64,000 bases of DNA, taken from assembly GCF_040183065.1 (NCBI RefSeq), contig NC_091121.1:62094287-62158286 (forward strand), written 5' to 3'. Below the pieces are notes generated by a model. That model had not been told where the DNA came from. It did no database searches and was given only the letters and a program-made list of their open reading frames with translations. Of this stretch, positions 48,701-56,430 are shown piece by piece (positions within the stretch are counted from its first letter, which is position 1; each line of letters begins with the position of its first letter). The stretch is from Periplaneta americana (lineage: Eukaryota > Arthropoda > Insecta > Blattodea > Blattidae). The position numbers were made by a program, and so were the translations under genes.

Positions 48701-51700
48701 ACTGTCTGTGGTGCACTCTGGATAGTCTCTGATGAACTCAGTGGTCAATGCTTCTTGGCGCTAGTGATATCTATGAGTCACGCTTGCAGAGTTGGGGTGA
48801 ATAACAGAAAGTTAAGGAAAGGTCCTGCACTTGCAAAATAAACGAATCTCTGTGTATATGTTCATAACATACAATTTCGTTAAAATTCGCCTTTAGTACG
48901 AACAATATTATGGTGGCTGGTGAACCACTTTGGCATGCTTTTTCTCTTGACCAATACCACAACTGAGTTGGCTACTTTGGTATTTTATTATTGATCCAGG
49001 GGAAAAAAGCTCCAAAGTGGTTTGTCAGCCGCCATACTTATTGACACCAAAGACGAATTTTACCAAATTCTGTTAGCATAATTAAATTTCTGGAAAGGGA
49101 GGAGAGAGGAGAGAAAAAGAAAGGAAGGGCAATGTTCTTATAAGTAATGCTCAGAATACACATCTACTGCTAATCATCAACAATATTTGTCTACACACAT
49201 ACGCACAATCAATTTTGCCTTAAGCCCCATTATTGACAGAATTCTTTTACATATTGTAAATCTACAACATGGGGCCCACAGCTTTACTTCCCTTCCAGAG
49301 GAAGCCATGCAAAGAATTTTATCAGTCTTTAAAATCCATTGCTCTTCGCTGGATCTGAACTAGCAAGCCTCAAATCCAATGGTTAGCATAGTAATCACTA
49401 GACCATTAAAGATGACTGAAAGACACAAGCTTGTATATAATTTATTTAGATTTATAAATACTATAACCTTGGTCTATCTTACTACATTTTTAAAGTAAAG
49501 CCTATCAAGATACAATTTTATTCCATGTTGGCATCCACACAACAGGCAGTGAAGTTCGAGATGATGCCGAGATCTAGTAGGCTCTGAGGATGGTGTGAAG
49601 AAGCACCAAAACAGCTGTAAGCCGCACATGCTTACACAATTAACACGAGTAAGATCGCCATTTAATCAATTATTTACAATTTTATTGTTGAATCTGAGAT
49701 AGTATTTGAAAGAGTATTCTGAAGATGAATTGCTTCTGATAGATTTTTAATTTTCCCTGAAACTTACCATATAGAAGTATGAGAGTGCTGTCATACAGGA
49801 CCAGAAGATAGATCCTGTTTTGACTGCTTTCACCTACAAAAGATACAAACATTTTCATTAAAATAATAATGGAATTTCTAATCCAAGAAACACTTGCCAC
49901 TGATCTCTGTAGTATGTAATAATGTGACGTGTATTACAAAGACCTGCCATCACAACATATCTACTATCATATGATGTTGACTATTCAAGCATAGGAGATA
50001 ATTACTTTTCTTTAACTTGCATGCATTTTCAAAACAGTTCCTGAAGTACAGACCCAGGAAAAAAAAGGACCCTGGTACACTGATGAAATGATAGGCAGTA
50101 CATTTAAATGTGATAGTATATCTCATGAGATCAGAACAAATCATTAGGCTTATGATGATGATGATGATGATGATGATTATACATTTTAAGACACAGACGA
50201 GACCCTGGCTACTTATGCTTTGTTTGATGATGATGATAATTATAAATTACTTTTTTAGTTATCGGTACTACAAGGATTTAAGGAAATTAAATTTTCAACA
50301 TTGTGAATTGAACTATCAAACCAATGGGGGAAAGAGGAAAAATTGTGGAAAGAATTTTTTTAAGTAATAAATTCGAGAATCTCTGATTTGCACTGCAAAT
50401 AATAAGAGTAAAAAGTCGAATGTTTTAAACCCTACGAATACTCACCCAGAGATAATAAGTAAACTGCAATGCAAAGATGGCAATGCCTTCATTGTCATAA
50501 CTCCCTGCCACTGAGCGACTGATATAGCCAGGTACAATAGCAATAAAACATGCAGCAAACAGACCTGCACCTGGTGACCATAGTTCTTTTGTTAAGAGGT
50601 ACGTAGAAATTGCAGTTAGCCCACTGAAACAAGTTAATTCGTACTTAGTACTGAAGAATTTTCAATTTACTTTTAAAAAGAAAATAAATTGTGCAATAAA
50701 AAACACACATGCTTATTCAGTTCCAATTTACACTGTAACACAGTAATTCAATAGTTAATTTTACTGAAGTTTGTATTAATGAAATGCTATTTTATGAAGT
50801 CTTATAACTTTTGTCTGAAAATATTTTATTATATTTACTGAAATAAAATATGTTGCAGCTCTTAGGTGAGGAACCATCATTTCCTTCAATTAAGTGGATC
50901 TGATTTAATAAAGGAAAGAAAGTAAGATTCTGTAGGCTTCTACTCAAAAACAAAAAAGATAAGTGGTTAAATTGAATGCCCAATCATTGAAAATCACTAA
51001 GTTTTTTTTTTTCAAATTGAAACTGAAAGAATTTCAGTGTCATGCACATATTTTAACTATTCACTATTCTGAAGCTGGCACCAGATGTAATATAGATACA
51101 CTGCTTTATTTACAAGGAGGCATTGGCTGCTAAGACCATACCAAGTGATTTCGAAACAGTTTTCGACTCTGCAGTTAAAACTGTTAACTTTATAAAAGTT
51201 CGCCTGTTAAATGTCACAAGATAAAATCCTTGTAAGACTTTTCGAACTTAGACAAGGAGTTTTACGTGATTATAAGAATCAGTATGTGGCTTCTTGACTG
51301 ATGAGAATTGATTGGTCACATTGGCTTATATGGCAGACATATTTTTCAAACTGAACGAACTCAACCTATATCTCCAAGGTCCAACCATCACTGTGCTACA
51401 ATCTTATGATAAAGTCAAGACAAAAAAAAATCAATTTGTGGTCAGAGCATGTTAAAAGTAGTAACTTTTCTGCCTTTTCTACTAACAATCTTGTTTTAAA
51501 TGACAAAGACCTTTCCTAAACTTCTGATTTTTGTGATTCTGTATTATTTCATCTCACTACCCTCAATAGATTGAAAACTATTTTCAGAAAGTTACAGTGA
51601 ATTCAATTGGATTCGAGATCCATTCCTATATTTTGAAAGTTCAATGCTGCCAGTAACACTAAGAGAACAACTGTGTTATATCAGTTGTGATCATGGCATT

Positions 51701-53630
51701 AAAACTAAATTTTAATTCAGACTTAACGACTTTTTGGATACCATTAAGAGATGAATATCCTGAACTTTTGGATGGTGCATTAAAGTTGCTCATGCAATTC
51801 TTCGCACTATATTTGTGTGAAATTGAGTTTTCCTCTTTGATTCAAGTGAAAAGCAAGTACAGAAATAGACTTCAGGCACACTCAGATTTATGATTTAAGT
51901 TAACCACCAGTGAGCCGTCCACACCTGTGGAGTAAACGGTTAGAGCATCTAGCCGCGAAACCAGGTGGCCCGGGTTCGATTCCCGGTCGGGGCAAGTTAC
52001 CTGGTTGAGGTTTTTTCCGAGGTTTTCCCTCAACCCAATATGAGCAAATGCTGGGTAACTTTCGGTGTTGGACCCCGGACTCATTTCACCGGCATTATCA
52101 CCTTCATCTCATTCAGACGCTAAATAGCCTAAGATGTTGATAAAGAGTCGTAAAATAACCTACTAAAATAAAAAACCACTGAGCCTTATACACACCAACT
52201 TATGCAAAAATATCAGGGCCAACCATCACACTAGATCAGTGAGTACAGAACATTTTATTTTAAATTTCAGCATCTGATTAATTTCAATAATTTAGTTTTT
52301 AATAACACACATATATATATATTTTTTTTAAGTTTATTAATTTATTAACCATGATGCTACCGTGTGCCCCACCATAGTAAATATGAAGTAAATTAAACTG
52401 AGACATTTATGGTATGTAACTTAACACATTCCTATTTAAACCACAGACTTACATATACCAACAGAATTTAAGAGAATACTGATACAAATAAGACAAAAAG
52501 AAAAGCGCTGATACAAATACCCTTCATTTTTTGAAGATGATGTGCTTGAAGATGGCACAATGATTCAGTAGTAATAAAACTGTGTGTGGACTATATAATT
52601 TTAGTTTTAGACAAATCACCCACAGAAGTACTGTCAGGTGACAGAATATTGGTGTGTAAATGAAAGTTGATATAAAGATTATATATAGAAATGTATTTCT
52701 CTATTTACGACAATTGAGGATAGAGACAGTTATTTTGTCTTGTAAAAATAGCCTTTGGTGTTGTTGTATTGACTTATTTTCCGAAAGATTGAGCAAGAAT
52801 AAAACTTGTTTTCATAACGAGAATTTTTGAATGCAAGATACAAGATTATTACAGAAAATAAACAGAAGGCAGTATATTATGTCATATATCCTTGACTAAT
52901 ATAGCTCATGCTAATTATTTTTTGCAGAAGTTCATTTAGATATCTCTTTCATCCAATGGCGGATAGGCTACTTGACTTTGCATCATTCATCCAAGCATAT
53001 TCCTCTAGGATTGATGCACTGTAAATGTGGTTCTCTTTGCTGCTGTAGCATTGCCTTTGGTGCAGCATAGGAGACAATCTACGAGTACAGAACACTACAT
53101 GATGATGAATAATGTGAAATGCCAGTATGAGAAATTTGAGTATCTCACAAAAACCTATTACCAAGCACAGTTTTTGTCCATCAAAATCCCAGTTGAACCT
53201 GCTGGGATTCGAAACTAGGTTACCAACATGGATACCTGATATTTTAGTCATTCACTAACAGTGTGCTAGTGTTCTATCTAAAAGGTGCGACCCTAATTTT
53301 TGCCTAGTATATTTCTATAGGCATAAATAATTCTTATGCAGCATTTTTTGAAATTAGAAATGAGTTCAACAGCTAACATCTGATTTTTTGTTGACGAAAT
53401 CACGTACATACCTAAATGTTGGGGCCAGAAACACACAGATGTCTCTGATATGAACTGGTATGTTGAGTGTATGCAGCACATAGTGGATACTACCAGATGT
53501 AAGCATGAGACCTGGGTAAACTGTGCCGCCAACAATGCGACCCAATGGATACCAGGCTCGTTCATCAAACCAATTAAGAAAATTGTAAATTCCATTTTTC
53601 ACCATATATGCTGTGGACCGATAATTAAAC
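30631..53630 (-). CDS. STT3B: Oligosaccharyltransferase catalytic subunit STT3B, C-terminal ~722 residues (14 exons)
   Basis: Fourteen minus-strand exons join in frame from [20 protein letters not shown] to a TAG stop at 30631. They are 53412-53630, 50446-50623, 49768-49833, 48202-48400, 44944-45115, 43818-43996, 41603-41814, 38790-38977, 37034-37205, 36777-36950, 32820-32933, 32621-32745, 30799-30886 and 30631-30714. STT3 is the multi-spanning ER membrane enzyme that moves the dolichol-linked glycan to Asn-X-Ser/Thr. Visible hallmarks are GSYDNEG (acidic catalytic pair), SVSEHQP, WWDYG (sequon binding), a conserved glycosylated NNTWNNS and the DINKFLWM (DK) motif. The segment [14 protein letters not shown] and the basic KKKGTIKNK tail fit STT3B, not STT3A, which has MVRIGGSTDTGKHIKE. 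The first ~105 residues, with the HEFDPW end of the first DXD loop, are not in the window. Confidence 0.95.
30799..30886 (-). CDS. STT3B: STT3B exon (penultimate, basic tail)
   Basis: An 88-bp exon from ataatgcag to AAGAAG|gtatgg. It encodes [20 protein letters not shown] and RSKIFVSKK. Less conserved than the upstream exons, but the spacing and the basic character fit the lumenal C-terminal tail of STT3B. Confidence 0.9.
31240..31450 (+). repeat. SINE-like fragment in STT3B intron
   Basis: aacctggttcgaatcaaggt looks like a B box. It is followed by tggcagtaggttttcacagc and aatgctacaatggccaagga, a body similar to insect SINE 3' parts. Single copy in this window, so the call is tentative. Confidence 0.4.
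31590..32490 (+). mobile_element. mariner element with internal deletions (901 bp)
   Basis: Both ends read GGTTGGATAAAAAGTAATGG CAACA without a mismatch (25 bp), with TA at 31588-31589 and 32491-32492. It lies in an STT3B intron between exons 32621 and 30886. At 0.9 kb it is shorter than the usual 1.3 kb because parts of the transposase are lost. Confidence 0.93.
31820..32439 (+). pseudogene. mariner transposase, deleted and frameshifted
   Basis: [31 protein letters not shown] begins at ATG 31820 (HTH region). A second frame gives [35 protein letters not shown], containing the first catalytic Asp. A third gives [18 protein letters not shown] and [17 protein letters not shown], the tail. The stretch with the second Asp and HDNAR-like word is missing. 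Non-functional. Confidence 0.88.
32621..32745 (-). CDS. STT3B: STT3B exon ([14 protein letters not shown])
   Basis: A 125-bp exon from attgcag to TATAA|gtgagt. It encodes [20 protein letters not shown], then [20 protein letters not shown]. It matches STT3B LDFRTPPGFDRTRNAEIGNK...[17 protein letters not shown]. It ends in phase 2 and the next exon completes Lys. Confidence 0.95.
32820..32933 (-). CDS. STT3B: STT3B exon ([14 protein letters not shown])
   Basis: A 114-bp phase-0 exon from tttatag to TTCAAG|gttagt. It encodes [20 protein letters not shown] then [18 protein letters not shown]. Human STT3B has [36 protein letters not shown] in this place. Confidence 0.95.
33003..33330 (+). repeat. 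SINE-like repeat, family F, copy 2
   Basis: gatgaatttggggagttatg, aatccggtttgtgaaccaga, ggttggatgatcattcactt and ggccagcagttggctgactg follow each other as in the inverted copy at 14400-14650. The start (33003-33075) also matches ~4628-4694. Confidence 0.7.
33500..33725 (-). pseudogene. LINE C-terminal fragment (zinc-knuckle region)
   Basis: On minus: [30 protein letters not shown] followed by a short tail. The CxLCxxxxSxxHLxxC form is the cysteine/histidine motif after the RNase H domain of insect Jockey-type LINEs. No upstream RNase H was found next to it. Confidence 0.65.
33726..34570. other. STT3B intron; nothing recognised
   Basis: AT-rich, no repeat ends or coding words noticed. Confidence 0.35.
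34575..35100 (-). pseudogene. LINE ORF2 C-terminus
   Basis: On minus: [20 protein letters not shown] then [36 protein letters not shown] and [20 protein letters not shown]. The same words end the fragment at 59395-59860. This is the common RT C-terminal tail (ALYGSETWTLR...RNWLGHWLRR) of insect LINEs. Confidence 0.85.
35390..35508 (+). repeat. LINE 3' end with (GAA)n tail
   Basis: acgctgcatcagaccgaggg ... ggaggagcattgtgaagcag reads [18 protein letters not shown] then a stop, followed by agaagaagaagaagaag. This is a typical RT tail plus simple-repeat terminus, plus strand. Confidence 0.7.
35509..36776. other. STT3B intron; nothing recognised
   Basis: AT-rich; frames of 60-90 codons only. A short poly-T run at ~35840-35852. 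Confidence 0.35.
36777..36950 (-). CDS. STT3B: STT3B exon (DK motif, STT3B-specific EGEHPKDIR)
   Basis: A 174-bp phase-0 exon from gtttccag to ATTAGG|gtatgt. It encodes [40 protein letters not shown] and [26 protein letters not shown] is the eukaryotic DK motif that completes the sequon-binding pocket. [10 protein letters not shown] separates STT3B from STT3A. Confidence 0.97.
37034..37205 (-). CDS. STT3B: STT3B exon (WWDYG catalytic motif)
   Basis: A 172-bp exon from tcttttag to GCTCTG|gtaaga. It encodes [20 protein letters not shown], then [20 protein letters not shown] and [19 protein letters not shown] recognises the Ser/Thr of the acceptor sequon. NNTWNNS is the conserved self-glycosylated site. 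A 183-bp MITE begins 57 bp upstream of this acceptor in gene sense. Confidence 0.97.
37263..37445. mobile_element. Complete MITE, family M (183 bp), 7-bp target duplication
   Basis: Ends CACAGTCTAGTATATACAGT and, reversed, CACAGTCTACTATATACAGT; the match runs about 30 bp. The target word ccgtaag stands on both sides (37256-37262, 37446-37452). No coding content. It sits 57 bp upstream (gene sense) of the acceptor of the STT3B WWDYG exon. Confidence 0.9.
37446..37560. repeat. Repeat R, copy 2
   Basis: taagggtgaaacctaaccat to ttttgccaactttgtttcga; an inverted homologue is at 24365-24486. Confidence 0.8.
37561..37775 (-). pseudogene. LINE C-terminal fragment
   Basis: On minus an open stretch reads [20 protein letters not shown] then [20 protein letters not shown] and [16 protein letters not shown]. 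The CxxC...H...C motif in [11 protein letters not shown] is the post-RNase H zinc knuckle of LINEs. Open for about 60 codons. Confidence 0.7.
38207..38452. mobile_element. MITE with ~33-bp inverted repeats
   Basis: aattcgcaggtgctcgtgta aagggggttaag at the left and cttaaccccctttacatgag cacccgcgaatt at the right are reverse complements with few mismatches. The core is AT-rich with two further GGTTAA-type words. In an STT3B intron. Confidence 0.85.
38790..38977 (-). CDS. STT3B: STT3B exon (last transmembrane helix, [13 protein letters not shown])
   Basis: A 188-bp exon from ctttcag to GATGG|gtaaga. It encodes [20 protein letters not shown], a hydrophobic segment rich in Met ([12 protein letters not shown]) and [22 protein letters not shown]. 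This is the final membrane helix before the C-terminal lumenal catalytic domain. Confidence 0.95.
38978..40089. other. STT3B intron 7; tRNA-like trace only
   Basis: About 39805-39900 has gtctaatggtagactactgg followed by ggattcccaa, which looks like a SINE head. The remainder shows nothing. Confidence 0.35.
40092..41399 (-). mobile_element. mariner element, near full length (1308 bp)
   Basis: Ends CTAGGCCTGTCTAAAAAGTA and, reversed, CAAGGCCTGTCTAAAATGTA, match over about 29 bp with 2 differences. TA stands at both sides (40090-40091 and 41400-41401). It is in an STT3B intron and in the same orientation as the gene. Confidence 0.94.
40163..41194 (-). pseudogene. mariner transposase, DD34D, with a frameshift and internal stop
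   Basis: [20 protein letters not shown] opens at 41194 with the HTH ([20 protein letters not shown]) and GRPQT linker, then shifts frame near 40960 where a short segment before [10 protein letters not shown] seems lost. The long frame then runs to 40178. Catalytic Asp residues are in [18 protein letters not shown] and [13 protein letters not shown], with 34 residues between the last two. A TAA replaces the usual Tyr in the final YFEGD, which continues FEGD to TAG at 40163. About 345 codons intact is usual for the family. Confidence 0.94.
41603..41814 (-). CDS. STT3B: STT3B exon ([12 protein letters not shown], acidic cytosolic insert)
   Basis: A 212-bp exon from tttcacag to GATAAG|gtgggc. 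It encodes [20 protein letters not shown] and [20 protein letters not shown], then an acidic, serine-rich loop ([14 protein letters not shown]) and NMYDK. STT3B has a similar acidic insert before NLYDKAGKVRKH. The donor is gtgggc, weaker than the others in this gene. Confidence 0.94.
41815..42950. other. STT3B intron 6, left part; nothing recognised
   Basis: AT-rich intron. Frames at 41876-42119 look random. Confidence 0.35.
42954..43500 (+). pseudogene. Crypton-like tyrosine recombinase, N-terminal fragment
   Basis: An open frame of ~180 codons starts [20 protein letters not shown], continues [40 protein letters not shown] and [18 protein letters not shown] words, and reaches [20 protein letters not shown]. 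Insect Crypton-type tyrosine recombinases share ENVLLxYFSExSKxxKSSTLWSxYSMLRSTLNxKHNVDIS and GACRxxELxKM. The expected catalytic Arg of the GACR word is Ser here (GFCSRDEL, Arg shifted by one), and the frame ends after [10 protein letters not shown], so the rest of the catalytic domain is absent. Antisense in an STT3B intron. Confidence 0.75.
43818..43996 (-). CDS. STT3B: STT3B exon (SVSEHQP motif)
   Basis: A 179-bp exon from attacag to TATTTG|gtaagt. It encodes [20 protein letters not shown], then [20 protein letters not shown] and [19 protein letters not shown] sits in the large lumenal loop EL5. Its Glu contacts the acceptor sequon in the bacterial and yeast structures. Confidence 0.95.
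44060..44175 (+). repeat. Degenerate (GATGGT/GATGAT) microsatellite in STT3B intron
   Basis: gatgatggtgttggtggaga tgatagtggctatgatgatg and further imperfect units. Frames across it read Met/Val-rich by composition only. Confidence 0.9.
44176..44940. other. STT3B intron; nothing recognised
   Basis: AT-rich, between exons 43996 and 44944. Confidence 0.35.
44944..45115 (-). CDS. STT3B: STT3B exon (membrane helices, IIAPWSGR)
   Basis: A 172-bp exon from tgtaacag to GGCAG|gtaatt. It encodes [20 protein letters not shown], then [18 protein letters not shown] and [13 protein letters not shown]. Two transmembrane segments lead to the PWSGRFYSLWD motif, which is completed by the next exon. Confidence 0.95.
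45116..46335. other. STT3B intron 4, right side; nothing recognised
   Basis: AT-rich; no coding words or repeat ends apart from those listed. Confidence 0.35.
46340..46900. repeat. Minisatellite, unit ~65-80 bp, part 1 (interrupted by a hairpin element)
   Basis: The word gaagacgaaatgaacatctc with ttattctgtat...atttgtt and actaactccagcaac-like spacers recurs at about 46365, 46425, 46475, 46545, 46800 and 46875. The units drift. Confidence 0.75.
46630..46771. mobile_element. Near-perfect palindromic MITE (hairpin, ~142 bp)
   Basis: Two arms of about 70 bp mirror each other around 46700 (tactatt t aatagta). The left starts tccctcctctggcaaactag and the right ends ctagtttgccagaggaggga. Only a few mismatches (for example gcactta against taagtac). 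It interrupts the minisatellite. Confidence 0.9.
46950..47740. other. STT3B intron; sequence between minisatellite parts
   Basis: No repeat boundary was located. A 93-codon frame at 47018 is unrecognised. Confidence 0.35.
47745..47930. repeat. Minisatellite, part 2
   Basis: caaactaacaccagcaacta, aaaaacaaaatgaatatgtc, gcaactgaagacgaaacaaa and gtaactacagacgaaatgaa continue the unit seen at 46340-46900, so one array has been split by about 0.8 kb. Confidence 0.7.
48202..48400 (-). CDS. STT3B: STT3B exon ([18 protein letters not shown])
   Basis: A 199-bp exon starting after ctttcag and ending ATCAG|gtaata. It encodes [20 protein letters not shown] followed by [16 protein letters not shown] and [20 protein letters not shown]. 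These hydrophobic helices and the [15 protein letters not shown] signature are among the most conserved in STT3. It ends in phase 1 within a Gly codon. Confidence 0.95.
48488..48838 (+). repeat. tRNA-derived SINE, family E
   Basis: gtggtggctcagtgctagca (A box), gggttcaattcctggtcga (B box), then ctacacaggggttttctctg, a CATCATCATCATT run and agtcacgcttgcagagttgg. About 350 bp. It lies just downstream of the acceptor side of STT3B exon 48202-48400. No second copy was found. Confidence 0.75.
48873..49069. mobile_element. Inverted-repeat MITE, ~197 bp
   Basis: taaaattcgcctttagtacg near the left end and, reversed, taaaattcgtctttggtgtc at the right end; the arms also share atggtggctg/atggcggctg and accactttgg. 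Old, with spaced mismatches. Confidence 0.75.
49070..49767. other. STT3B intron 3; SINE-like traces
   Basis: 49232-49415 resembles 56076-56220 (shared ttttacatattgtaaatcta/ttttacatgttgaaaatctg and aaaggattttatcat words) and contains a reversed tRNA-like head. The rest is plain. Confidence 0.4.
49768..49833 (-). CDS. STT3B: STT3B exon (66-bp microexon-like)
   Basis: A 66-bp phase-0 exon encoding 22 residues, [13 protein letters not shown] then MTALSYFYM. It is bordered by tttgtag and ATG|gtaagt. It carries part of a transmembrane helix and matches STT3B VKSVKTGSVFW...LSYFYM. It is too short to stand out by ORF length and was located from the exon phases. Confidence 0.93.
49834..50445. other. 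STT3B intron with (GAT)n run
   Basis: A gatgatgat run at about 50153-50177. No coding signal. Confidence 0.4.
50446..50623 (-). CDS. STT3B: STT3B exon (SYDNE acidic motif)
   Basis: A 178-bp exon from gtttcag to CTCTGG|gtgagt. It encodes [20 protein letters not shown], a membrane helix, then [20 protein letters not shown] and [10 protein letters not shown]. The Asp and Glu in GSYDNEG form the second acidic pair that helps hold the metal ion and the acceptor Asn in STT3 enzymes. Confidence 0.95.
51120..51893 (+). pseudogene. hAT transposase relic (GTF2IRD2/ZBED-like)
   Basis: Plus strand words in broken frames: [20 protein letters not shown], then [34 protein letters not shown], then an open 69-codon end with [40 protein letters not shown] and LQAHSDL. 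This is the hAT C-terminal dimerisation block (SFW..LREEYPxLSxxALxxLLPFxTTYLCExxFSSLxxIKxKYRNRL) of the GTF2IRD2/ZBED5 type. Many stops upstream. It ends at a SINE insertion. Confidence 0.85.
51905..52165 (+). mobile_element. tRNA-derived SINE, family B, copy 1
   Basis: gtccacacctgtggagtaa, then the B box cccgggttcgattcccggtc, then gttgaggttttttccgaggt, cgctaaatagcctaagatgt and a poly-A/AT tail. Flanks accaccagtgagcc and accactgagcc form a slightly diverged target duplication in the hAT relic. Confidence 0.9.
52170..52950. other. STT3B intron 1 (in window); nothing recognised
   Basis: AT-rich, no recognised words between the SINE and family G. Confidence 0.35.
52955..53220 (-). repeat. SINE-like repeat, family G, copy 1
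   Basis: On plus the copy reads ttcatccaatggcggatagg, tggtgcagcataggagacaa, caaaaacctattaccaagca and ends in the reversed B box gctgggattcgaaact. Copy 2 is at 55783-56075 with the same order of words. Confidence 0.75.
53412..53630 (-). CDS. STT3B: STT3B exon (first in window; FNYR region)
   Basis: A 219-bp exon between gttacag and TTTAG|gtatgt. It begins in phase 1 (finishing the Trp codon of DPW), then reads [13 protein letters not shown]...[22 protein letters not shown] and [13 protein letters not shown]. This is the first ER-lumenal loop, and is nearly identical to animal STT3. No exon ending in HEFDPW was seen on the minus strand up to 64000. Confidence 0.95.
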
Positions 53631-53735
53631 CTGTAACAAGAGAGAAGTGTGTGTATATTTTATGAGTAATGATATGCATTGCAATAAAATATACATATAT
53701 ACCTACAAAGTTTAATGAGCTGTGTATTGTTCAAC

Positions 53736-53955
53736 TCACAAATGGCTTTTAAGGACCCGGAGGTTCATTGCCACCCTCACATAAGCCGCCATCAGTCCCT
53801 ATCCTGAGCAAGATTAATCCAGTCCCTACCATCATACCCCACCTCCCTCAAATCCATTTTAATATTATCCTTCCATCTATGTCTTAGTCTCACCGAAGGT
53901 CTTTTCCCCTCAGTGTGATCACCATGCCCTTGGAATACCAACTGATCGAGTACCA
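53736..53955 (-). pseudogene. LINE ORF2 C-terminal tail
   Basis: On minus: RWKDNIKMDLREVGYDGRDW then INLAQDRDxWRLM and a broken end. This matches the KRPLGRPRRRWEDNIKMDLREVGYDGRDWINLAQDRDRWRAYV end of insect LINE endonuclease/RT proteins. Stops break the last part. Confidence 0.85.
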
Positions 53956-54098
53956 GGAAGTGGAATAAGTTTAATATATGAATATATAATTAAGATAAAT
54001 AAATGCGTAAACCAATAAATAAATTAATAAAGAAACAAACAAAATAAATAAATACATATTAAAAACTCACCAGGAAAATAATATCCTTGAAAAAAACG

Positions 54099-54102
54099 CG
54101 CG

Positions 54103-54182
<80 letters not shown>
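54099..54182. repeat. (GC)n(AC)n microsatellite
   Basis: cgcgcgcgcgcg then about 70 bp of pure CA. A potential Z-DNA former by sequence. Confidence 0.97.
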
Positions 54183-54184
<2 letters not shown>

Positions 54185-55340
54185 GCCACTATGGATTTTT
54201 TTCAATGACCTAACCAGGAATTGAAGCTGGATCGCCTGCATGACAGTCTAAATGTCTGACCATTCAGCCACCGCAGAGACCTCCATCAATGCTAAATAAC
54301 CCTGCAGTTGATACAGCATTGTTAAATAACCAAGTAAAAAAAAATCAAAGGGGGGAGGATGCATTCCAAACAAGACTAGTTAGCGCTTGACTGAAGTGCA
54401 GGACAGGAGGATAAAGAGTCAAAAGGAAGATTAAAAATGAAATTACGAAATTTAAATCAATTTCTTCCTTTCGAATGGACCAAAAAAATCAATTTAAAAA
54501 TCGACAAATTGTGTTTCTACAATGCTGCTATTTTATGACCCCAGTTTCAATGATTCTGTGATTTTGTATGTTGAGTCTCTCGACATTTTCACTTTCTGTC
54601 TTCAGGAGAGTGATATAGTGAATTTCAAGGTCTAGAATCAATGTAATCTAATTTTTCTCTATTTGCATGCATGGTATGACTGCTTTCTAATTTTATACAT
54701 AAATGTGGGACATATTGCTTCAAAATACAATTTAGCCTAAAGGAAAGATACAGTTCTACGTCTGTCTATAGATGACTTGTCTCTAAAGGAATAGTGAGCT
54801 CGATTTTCAGCAGACTCTGTTTAATATCTAGTAGACATAATAGGTGTGAGGCAAGTTATTCTTTTTTCAGAGTTCAGTTCCCTCATCTTTCTCATTCGAA
54901 CAGTACTCAACTGTACCCATAATATCATCTCACAGACCCTGAATAGCTTCTGTAGTTTAAGAGGGTCGTTAAATAATTGTCTTACCTACCAATTACAATT
55001 CTCTGCACAATTTACTTTTACATTAAATTTTAAAACACACACAATTCTAATCTGTATGTCATTCTACTTGATGCATGGAAATAAATGGGAAATTCTTGAA
55101 TACAACATAATAAATGATATAAAGAAATTATGTGCTATACAAAATACACAATTCCAACAACCTCAAGTATGCTTGTATTTATGAAAAATTACGTATAATA
55201 GTTACCAAAACTGCATTTGTGAAGTTTGCTGTTATTCACTGACTTGCCTAACAAATTAACCTCATTTCTTCTACACTCGCCAGCAGTGAACCAACTGTTT
55301 TTCTAATTCATATTAGGTAATAAGAATCCGAGGAGGGAAT
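54183..55340. other. Intron or intergenic; nothing recognised
   Basis: A reversed tRNA-like stretch at ~54215-54290. The 112-codon frame at 54846-55184 has no recognised motif. Confidence 0.35.
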
Positions 55341-55344
55341 CTAC

Positions 55345-55440
55345 AATTATTGTCATCATCATCATATCCCTCACGTATTAGACCCTACAGGATCTGTTAC
55401 GGTCTCATGCCAGCGCTTGTGTGGTCTTCCCAATACAATT
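55345..55440 (-). repeat. LINE 3' end fragment
   Basis: On minus: IVLGRPHKRWHETVTDPVGS NT and stop, then (ATG)n-type repeat. GRPxKRWxE is the usual LINE tail word; short and tentative. Confidence 0.5.
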
Positions 55441-55782
55441 ATTGTAATGTGTATAAATAGGTTGGCAACAATAAGTTAAATGAGACAAAGTCTGTTTGTG
55501 TTTTAACAGTAATTCATGTCCCACCTTGCATCTCTTTCCAGTAGTTTTGCATCTGTCCATGCATCTTCTTTAGTAATGCATGCTAAATAATACAGCTCAC
55601 ATTTCACCTGCTATAATGCTCAAGTCAGTAATTGATATCTACCACAAATACCAGAATCTCATAAAATTGAGTAAGACCATCAGAAATGCATCAAATAAAA
55701 TGTTATTAAATATTATAATTCGTAGTATTTTATTAAAGATGGTTTCAACTACAGAGGTCATTCGGCAGTGACTTTTTTAATA

Positions 55783-56075
55783 ATGGCGGGCACTTGACTT
55801 CCATCATTCACCCAAATATCCCTATTTACAGGGTGACATGCTAAAGCTTGTAGTTATTTCAGCCACCGCGAAGACATTAACTTTGGTGCATCATAGGAGA
55901 TGAACTACATAACACCGTATGATTATGATTAATGAAGCAATGGTGGAATGTCAGTAGGGAAAATGGAAGTACCCCGCAAAAACCTACCACCAAACACTGT
56001 CTCGGTTCACCACAAATTGCAGTTGGACCCACCAGGATTCGAACTCTGGCTACAATTTTGGCGAGAGACAGATTT
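55783..56075 (-). repeat. SINE-like repeat, family G, copy 2
   Basis: aataatggcgggcacttgac, ggtgcatcataggagatgaa, aaaaacctaccaccaaacac and the reversed B box ccaggattcgaactctggc, in the same order as copy 1. Confidence 0.75.
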
Positions 56076-56430
56076 TGTTTTGAGCTCTTCAACAGGGATA
56101 GGGTTCTTTTACATGTTGAAAATCTGGAATATGGGATCCATAAATTTACTCTGATCCCAAAGGAAGTCATGAAAAGGATTTTATCATCCTTAATTCACAG
56201 AACTTGAGAACCATGAATTCAAGAACCTTATTTGTAGATATACAGATTTACTAGTACAGTTCTTTCATATCTCTGTTGCTGAGTGACCAGTAAATTTCAA
56301 GTGATTTATTTTGGTCATGGGTGTCAGAGCATTAAAAAGCACTGCAAATCTCTGCTATCTTTCTTCCCCCTCCTACAACTGTGACATTGCACAGAGGCAG
56401 AGAGATAATAAAAGCTCTTTAGTAAACGGT

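Noticed and set aside
52949..53251. 100-codon minus frame
   Set aside because: Lies on the SINE family G copy, which is repeated at 55783-56075.
54059..54241. Minus frame with a Cys-Val repeat
   Set aside because: Translation of the (AC)n microsatellite.
55877..56207. 97-codon minus and 91-codon plus frames
   Set aside because: They fall on SINE family G and its flank; no protein resemblance.
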